A DNA stretch of 64,000 nucleotides from Arcuatula senhousia (lineage: Eukaryota; Mollusca; Bivalvia; Mytilida; Mytilidae): NCBI GenBank assembly GCA_963971305.1, contig OZ020303.1, positions 32,848,106 through 32,912,105 of the forward strand. The letters are read 5' to 3'. The first letter of the stretch is position 1; every line of letters begins with the position of its first letter. The notes beneath the pieces are model-generated. The model was not told the origin of the DNA, did not search any database, and saw nothing but the letters and a program-made list of their open reading frames with translations. Below, piece by piece: positions 57,895-64,000 of this stretch. A program made the translations under genes and the position numbers.

Positions 57895-58835
57895 CAGAGA
57901 CGCTAAGTTTGGCCTCAACAACAATCAATGAAATCACAGTAAAGGTAAATTCCACGCAAACGAATTGGTCTGACCTCAACAACAGTGGCTGAAATTCTTG
58001 CAGATGAGTGCAGATGTTGGTTTGTCATAGAGTTTTGTTTTGTCTTCCTTTACCAGATTTGACAAACTGGATTGAAAACAAGCAGTGCGACGGGTGTGCT
58101 TTAGCAGGCAGTAACCGCTTACTCTTCTGGAGCACCTGAGTTCACTCATGTTACGACTTGAGTTTGCGTTGTTGATTTCTGTTCGGTTTATTTTGTGTTT
58201 TTTTTTATGTCTTGTATTTCTTTGTGCTGTTCTTGTTCGTGTTAACCGGTTTTGTCGTTGCCCATTTTACTTTTGACACTGAAATTTTTTGCACCACATA
58301 GGCTAAATTTTCCGCCCCTACCCACCTCTCCCCTTTTCCTGTGGTTCTTCAAAATTTATCAGTCCTTTGTTTCCCATCCCACCCCAATATTTCATTTATC
58401 ATCATCATTTCATGTTCATTTTATCATCTTTTTCATGTTCATCGCCTGTAAATAACCCAGAAAGCGTTGCACGGGTGTAAAATTCCAAATCACTCACTTA
58501 CTCCTATTCAAATGTAGTTAAGCAGCACAGAAGCACTTAAGTCTGGCCTTTACAACAGTCACTTGAATTTCAATGAAGGTAAATTGTATACACACTTTGG
58601 GTGGTCTCAACAACAGTTATCAACAATCGTCACTTGAATCCCAATGAAAGAAAATTGAACACAAACACTTTGGTCTGGCCTCAACAACGGTCATTAAAAT
58701 TTCAATGAAGGTAAATTGTATGGAAACATTCTGGTTTGGCCTCAACAACTAATAACTGTGACTTGAAATCCAAAGAAGGTAAGCTGTACAATAACATTTT
58801 GGTCTGGCCTCAACAACTGTTAACTGAATTCCAAT
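57895..58835 (+). repeat. About 75-80 bp tandem array, interrupted by repeat insertions
   Basis: Units with ggtctggcctcaacaac and aatgaaggtaaattgta lie at 57895-58000 and 58535-58835. Between them sit a Penelope-like tail (58005-58275) and a SINE-like tail (58280-58495). Confidence 0.7.
58005..58275 (+). repeat. Penelope-like 3' tail fragment
   Basis: atgagtgcagatgttggttt, gcgacgggtgtgcttt, taaccgcttactcttctgg, ttgatttctgttcggtt and ggttttgtcgttgccca. Inserted in the tandem array. Confidence 0.75.
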
Positions 58836-58884
58836 GTAGTTCAGCAGCACATAAAATCGGAGTATCCTCTTTCGGTTTTGGTGT

Positions 58885-59030
58885 CCCTAAACGGATTTGA
58901 CACAGTGAATTGGAAAGTAGCAGCGCGACGGGTGTGCTATGTTAGGCAGGAACCGTTTACTTTTCCGGAGCATCTGAGTTCACTCTTGTTACGACTTGAG
59001 TTCGACTTGTTGATTTCACATGCTGTCATC
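58885..59030 (+). repeat. Penelope-like 3' tail fragment
   Basis: cggatttgacacagtgaatt, gcgacgggtgtgctat, gaaccgtttacttttccgg and cttgttacgacttgagttc. Truncated after ttgatttcac. Confidence 0.7.
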
Positions 59031-60537
59031 AGTAACTATGATAATGATAAAGTAAACGCCATGATCGCACTTTTATAACCTAGTATTGCAAGGGCGTAAA
59101 TACCAACTCAGGATGCTGTCAGATTTTTTCTGATGACAGCGTATAAGCTGGAAAATTACGGGAAGTTTGTCCCTCAGATGCATACATATTGATTTGCCAT
59201 CAATTGTATTGTAGTCCTTTACCAGAATTGACCTACACTAGATTGATCGTTGGTAACGTGTTATATAACAAGCAGAAGGAGCGTGCCTGAGTTCATTCTA
59301 CGTTCGAAGACAGTTCACGTCACTGCTGTGTGTGTCGTTTTTTATTCGTCAACATTGCATTGTTATGTTCATGTTTTACTAAGTTTGAAACTGGGGGAAA
59401 GAAAAGGCCGAGCAATCCTACCTATATTGAGTCCTTCTCATCGAAACCCGCAGCAGTTTATTTTAAGTGCCAAGATGTTTGACGGATGTTAATTTCAGCT
59501 ATACACGTGAGCATCACGATTTTGGCTATATCCAGGAGATGAACATTCAAGGGATGATAATATGAACATGAAATGATGACGATGATGATGAAGCGAAAAA
59601 TGAGCTTTAGACTTATTTGCACAAGAAGAGGGATGAGTTAGATGAGTATCTTGGTTTATAAGTATTAATTAAAAAATGTTTCAGAAGCTTTCATAATTTC
59701 ACTATGAGCCTAGAGAGCTTTCCCCTGGCGAAGGCTGAACCATAACATATTTTCCGTACAGTTCATTGGAAATTGAAATAAATGGTATGTCTTCCTTGTT
59801 ATGTTAAGATTGATCCACCAATATACTACAAGCTTAGTAGACTTTTGTTATTTTTATTTCCTAATGCAATAAGCAATTTTTAAAGTAAAATCATGAAATA
59901 AATGAACTATCCAAGAGAGACAACACAGCTAGAAGATATTGTTAAATAATAAAGTAGTTAACGTGTTTGAAAGGATTGGACTATAAAGAGACATTGACTT
60001 TTAGAGCGGCTTCATATGCGATCTTTGTTTTCCTTAAACCATGACATTCTTGATTAACGCTTCCCACTTTTGTTATATTAGCGTCCAGGCTATCATATAC
60101 ATACAATGTGATTGTGGTTCTTTGACTTTCCTTGGCGAGATCTCACTATTATTTTAAATCAAGCAATGTCCATTATAGTTCTATGAATTGACTTTCATAA
60201 CACCAATTCCATCTTTGTAGGTCAAGCAATTATATTAGTTGCTTTACTTCACTCCAAAGCAGCGCTAATTCAGCTTTATCAGGGATATGAAAATGAAAAG
60301 GGTTATTTAAAAAGGACATGAAATGATGGTGAAGAAGAGATTGTTTTCCGTTTGAAGCATAATGGAGTAAATCTGCACCAATATATGATTTGGTAATAAA
60401 AAAATTTATAATAACTGACTTGGAATTTTGTTGTAACTTTGTATTGAAAGCTTTTATGTTTTTCTTAATCAAAACCTCAAATAATTTTCACCTGATAAAA
60501 TTTAAGTTATTCAAGTAAACAACTCTAAAAACATGCA
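59031..60537. other. Intergenic DNA with reverse SINE-like tails
   Basis: A small hairpin gctgtcag...ctgatgacagc lies at 59115-59140. Reverse SINE-like tail scraps with gatgaacattcaagggatg and gacatgaaatgatggtgaag lie at about 59535-59600 and 60230-60345. No gene. Confidence 0.45.
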
Positions 60538-60995
60538 TTAATAGCGAGCATAGCTCGCAAGCGGGCACGAAGTGCCCGCTCGAGCGGAGAGCTCTACGGT
60601 ATTTGTTTCCGCGAGAAATTTGCTAATGCTGATTTAGATTTTTTATGGTCCGGAAAGGGTTATTATTTTTACAGGTCCGGGGTGAATGTTAAAATAATTT
60701 ATAAGAAAAGAAATAATGCTTAAAAAAATAATAAATTGCGCTTTTTACATGAAAATAATATTCTTAAAATAATAAATACACATAAGCTGCTCGTTTCGTC
60801 TTGGTTATATGCACGTACGAAACTAACGTGTCTCGAAGCTTAATCGCCCCATACCATCTCGCCCCAAAATAAGCAAATGGAAATATTGGAAATTAAATTA
60901 TATACAAAAGAAAAGATAACAAATAAAACAGAACAAAACGTAGTCTCTTTTGGCTATGCTCGCATTTAGGCAATGCCTACTCCATATTATACAGA
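60538..60995 (+). repeat. GC-palindrome dispersed repeat, forward copy
   Basis: Partner of 1870-2520. It contains gcgagcatagctcgc and the near-perfect palindrome gcgggcacgaagtgcccgc, and ends with tgctcgcatttaggcaatgcc. Confidence 0.7.
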
Positions 60996-61537
60996 GAGTT
61001 CCTTGTTGATTTCTTATCATTTCTTATCATCAATTATACGACATAAAACAAAATATCTTCTACAGACATTCAAAACCATGCTTGATAAACCTTGCACGAT
61101 TTTCTCTACGAAAAAATAAGAAGTTCAAAGAATAAACAAAGCAATTGTCATAAAACAATGTTACAGACATGACAAATGTAGCTCCAGAAAAAAATCAAAG
61201 CTAGGCCAACATAAGCGGGTAGAATATGAAGTTTTGTATGTATAACTTAAATGGATTTAGAGTGTGTATGCATGGCACAAAATCACATTATAGATATTAA
61301 AACGAAACAAAGCAAAGGAAAAAAAAAAACAATGTATATATTGCTGTTCGCTAAAGAAGACCTTCAACATGGAGCATGTAGGATAGAACTAATTAAAGTA
61401 AAACTGTAAGCTGGGTTTCAAGCTCATAACTACTACTTAAACATTTCTGTTAAAAAAATTTTTTTAAAAGATTTAAGAAATAATTAATCTCGCAATTTCA
61501 CTGCAATTCACAAAATTTTTTTTCAGCATGCAATTTT
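60996..61537. other. Intergenic DNA, nothing recognised
   Basis: AT-rich. A tandem cttatcatttcttatcat duplicate near 61010. Confidence 0.45.
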
Positions 61538-62199
61538 TAGCTCACCTGGCCAAAGGCCATGTGAGCTTATGCCATCACTATGCGTTTGTCGTCGTCCATC
61601 GTCTGTCGTCCGTTAACAATTTCAAAAATCTTCTTCTCTGAAACCACTGAACCAATTCAACTGAAACTTTGCGGGAATGATAAATGACATGTTGGCAACA
61701 AACTATCCTCATTTTAAAATGATTCCATAAAAAGCATGGCCGCTGTTACTAAAAATAGAACTTAGGGTAAAATTATTAAAATGGCTTATAACTCGGCCAT
61801 AACAGATAGAAAAAAATCCGAAAGATCTTAGGCTCATCATTATCAACAGCTCTACAAAAGTCTCCATGGGTCGAATTTGTCAGATGACCCTTGATAGGGG
61901 TTATGGCCCTTTTAAGGTCAAAAATAGCTTTTTTCATGTTTTTACCCTATAGAATGAAAACAATTGCAGATAGAAAAAAGCTATTTCTTGCTTAAATGTT
62001 CAGTTCATTAAGCTCTACAAAAGTGTCTATTGGGTCGAAGTTGTCAGATGACCCATTATAGGGGTTATGGCCTTTTACAGGTGAAAAATAGCTTTTTTTC
62101 CCTATAGATTGAAAACTATTGCAGATAGAGAAAAGCTGTTGCTTGCTTAGATGTTCAGCTCATTTAGCTCTACAAAAGTCTTCATTGGGTCGAAGTTGT
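61538..62199 (+). repeat. Core-tandem-repeat element, cut by a LINE
   Basis: Head palindrome agctcacctggccaaaggcc...atgtgagct, then the unique part and three core units. The third unit stops at gggtcgaagttgtca (about 62199), where LINE sequence begins. Confidence 0.8.
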
Positions 62200-63807
62200 C
62201 ATTATTTATATCTTGAATCAAATGACATTCTTGCAGACGAACAAAATGGGTTTCGATCAAACCGCTCATGTGAAGATCATGTATTTACATTGAATGCCGT
62301 CATAAGGAACAACAAAACAACATTCGCTACATTTATAGATCTGAAGAAGGCCTTCGACTTCGTAGATAGAGACATGTTATTGTACAAACTTTTGTCGTGT
62401 CATATTGATGGGAAAATATATAACTCTATCAAAAACATTTATTTGCGTACAACTGCCAGTGTTCGTTTAAACAACAGATTGTCAGAATGGTTTGTCTGTA
62501 GCTCTGGAGTTAGGCAAGGCGATAACTTATCACCTACGTTATTTTCAATGTTCATTAATGACATGGAAGTAAATGACCTTGATCTTGGTGTGAATATCGA
62601 TGACTCGAAACTCTCCATTCTTCTGTACGCGGACAATATAGTTCTGCTTTCATCTGATGCCAACAGTGTGCAAACAATGCTAGACAAAATTTACGACTGG
62701 TGCAAGCGGTGGCGTGTACTGATTAACACAGAGAAGTCTAAGGTTATGCATTTCCGACCTCCAAGAACTAAACAAATTGACAAACAATTTAAGATTGGAG
62801 ACAATCACTTACAATACACAGACCAATACAAATACCTTGGTGTTCCTTTTCAATATCTGAAAGACTTTAAATCAAATGCTGAGCGACTATCAGAAGCTGC
62901 AACTCGTGCACTTGGTGGAATAATTTCAAAACTGCACCATCTTAAAGAATTTGGAATAAGGACTTTCGAAAAACTTTTTAATTCCTGTGTAGTACCAATA
63001 CCTGACTATAGCTCATCCGTATGGGGATTTAACGACTACAGCTGTATAAACTCTGTTCACAACAAAGCGGTTCGATATTTTCTGGGAGTACATAAATTTG
63101 CACCAACTTTAGCAATTAATGGTGATGTTGGTTGGTCAGCCTCGAAGGGCCGCAGATGGTGGAACATAATTAGACTGGGGAACAAACTAGTATCTATTGA
63201 CGAAAATCGTATTTGTAGACTCGTCTTCGATTGGGACTACAACAGATGTGCTAACAATTGGTCATCAGATGTGAAAACAATTCTACGCTGTATTGGGTTA
63301 GACAACAACTTTCAATCTAGAACACAATGTGCTCTACCAGTTATGAAAGACAGTCTGCTTGAGAAACATAAAACTGAATGGAAAGACGACGTCGTCAGGT
63401 TTCCAAAATTGAGAACAAACAGACTCATTAAGTCAGACTTTGGATGTGAAAATTATGTTGAACTCAATCTTAATCGACGGGAACGCTCTGTGCTTGCTCA
63501 ATTTCGATGTGGTATACTTCTATTGAGAATCGAAACAGGACGATTTGTTGGTGTAGCTGAACCAGACAGACTTTGTAAATTATGCCAAGACAATTGTGTT
63601 GAAAACGAAGACCACTTCCTTCTGAACTGTAAATTTTATGAGAATTTGAGAGCTAAATTAATCTCTAATATTGATAACTTCTGTATACTTTCAAAATCAG
63701 GACAATTTAAACTACTTTTACGTGAATATCATAGACGATGTGCTAAATTCATATCACAAGCTTTTATACAGAGAAAACTTTTTTTATATACTTGTAATAG
63801 TGCTTAA
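62200..63807 (+). CDS. 5'-truncated non-LTR retrotransposon ORF (reverse transcriptase)
   Basis: The frame is open from 62119, but the first 27 codons are host repeat; LINE coding begins near 62200. RT landmarks are QNGFRSNRSCEDH, motif A FIDLKKAFDF, motif B SGVRQGDNLSPTLF, and motif C YADN (62626-62637), where the second catalytic Asp of YADD is Asn. The C terminus has a CxxC...H...C cluster (CKLCQDN, then EDHFLLNC), usual for LINE ORF2 proteins. The endonuclease half is missing, as in typical 5' truncation. The frame is otherwise unbroken over about 535 codons, which suggests recent insertion. Probably no activity. Confidence 0.9.
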   Translation, partial: HYLYLESNDILADEQNGFRSNRSCEDHVFTLNAVIRNNKTTFATFIDLKKAFDFVDRDMLLYKLLSCHIDGKIYNSIKNIYLRTTASVRLNNRLSEWFVCSSGVRQGDNLSPTLFSMFINDMEVNDLDLGVNIDDSKLSILLYADNIVLLSSDANSVQTMLDKIYDWCKRWRVLINTEKSKVMHFRPPRTKQIDKQFKIGDNHLQYTDQYKYLGVPFQYLKDFKSNAERLSEAATRALGGIISKLHHLKEFGIRTFEKLFNSCVVPIPDYSSSVWGFNDYSCINSVHNKAVRYFLGVHKFAPTLAINGDVGWSASKGRRWWNIIRLGNKLVSIDENRICRLVFDWDYNRCANNWSSDVKTILRCIGLDNNFQSRTQCALPVMKDSLLEKHKTEWKDDVVRFPKLRTNRLIKSDFGCENYVELNLNRRERSVLAQFRCGILLLRIETGRFVGVAEPDRLCKLCQDNCVENEDHFLLNCKFYENLRAKLISNIDNFCILSKSGQFKLLLREYHRRCAKFISQAFIQRKLFLYTCNSA

Positions 63808-64000
63808 AGTAACAGTTCGCTGTTTAACGTAATAATTTTGAATTTCTTTTTAAAGTGACTTATAGGTCCAAAGGGCCGGGTGTTCTGTAATTTGATTTTA
63901 TATCTATATGTATTATACACTGTTATAACACATGTCACTATCATAAACAATTTAGTTAGTTAGTTACAAATGTAGTTAGTTATATGCATCATAAATTAGG
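63808..64000 (+). mobile_element. 3'UTR of the truncated LINE
   Basis: Non-coding sequence after the TAA with a repeated agttagttag motif near 63953-63985. The other flank of the interrupted host repeat is not seen, so the element probably ends at or beyond the window edge. Confidence 0.5.

Noticed and set aside
62119..62199. N-terminal extension of the LINE ORF
   Set aside because: These codons are core-repeat sequence in frame by chance, not retroelement protein.
1..64000. CRISPR arrays, bacterial operons, viral genes
   Set aside because: Tandem arrays here have no spacer pattern, genes are spliced, and no viral capsid, polymerase or integrase frame was recognised.

Overview
The window looks like nuclear DNA of a bivalve mollusc, most likely a mussel. 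It is AT-rich, its genes are split into small exons by GT-AG introns, and it is crowded with dispersed repeats. It carries two divergent HSPA12-type chaperone genes, a family known to be expanded in bivalves. The species assignment is inference; no ribosomal or mitochondrial marker is present.

Four host genes can be assembled exon by exon, each with a continuous reading frame across phase-matched splice sites. (1) An HSPA12-like gene on the minus strand (CDS 6330 to 2711, 4 exons, 607 aa). (2) A second HSPA12-like gene on the plus strand (CDS 8617 to 11987, 4 exons, 604 aa). The two are head to head, share intron positions and phases, and are separated by about 2.3 kb holding nested palindromes and a retroelement fragment. 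(3) A rhodopsin-class, peptide-receptor-like GPCR on the minus strand (CDS 39012 to 13080, 6 exons, 413 aa, about 26 kb). It lies tail to tail with HSPA12 gene 2, and its introns contain most of the mobile DNA. (4) A claudin-like four-pass membrane protein on the plus strand (CDS 55148 to 56644, 3 exons, 211 aa).

The rest is mobile and repeated DNA: a decayed Penelope-like reverse transcriptase copy (about 42.9-44.2 kb) with many detached 3' tails; a 5'-truncated non-LTR retrotransposon at the right edge (62.2-64.0 kb) with an altered catalytic motif; an RTE-type LINE scrap at 44.6 kb; several short inverted-repeat elements, including a 913-bp one with an exact 8-bp target duplication (30.6-31.5 kb); a family with about 150-bp core tandem repeats (four loci); a dimeric dispersed element; SINE-like elements; and several minisatellites.

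No clear novel multi-gene system is visible. The most unusual observation is a 53-bp minisatellite in GPCR intron 2 whose unit is the end of the TM3 exon plus its splice donor. It places six extra donor-like sites directly downstream of the real one. Next in interest are the divergent HSPA12 pair, where one partner has an eroded ATPase phosphate-1 loop, and a tandemly duplicated Tyr/Asp/sequon motif at the receptor N terminus.
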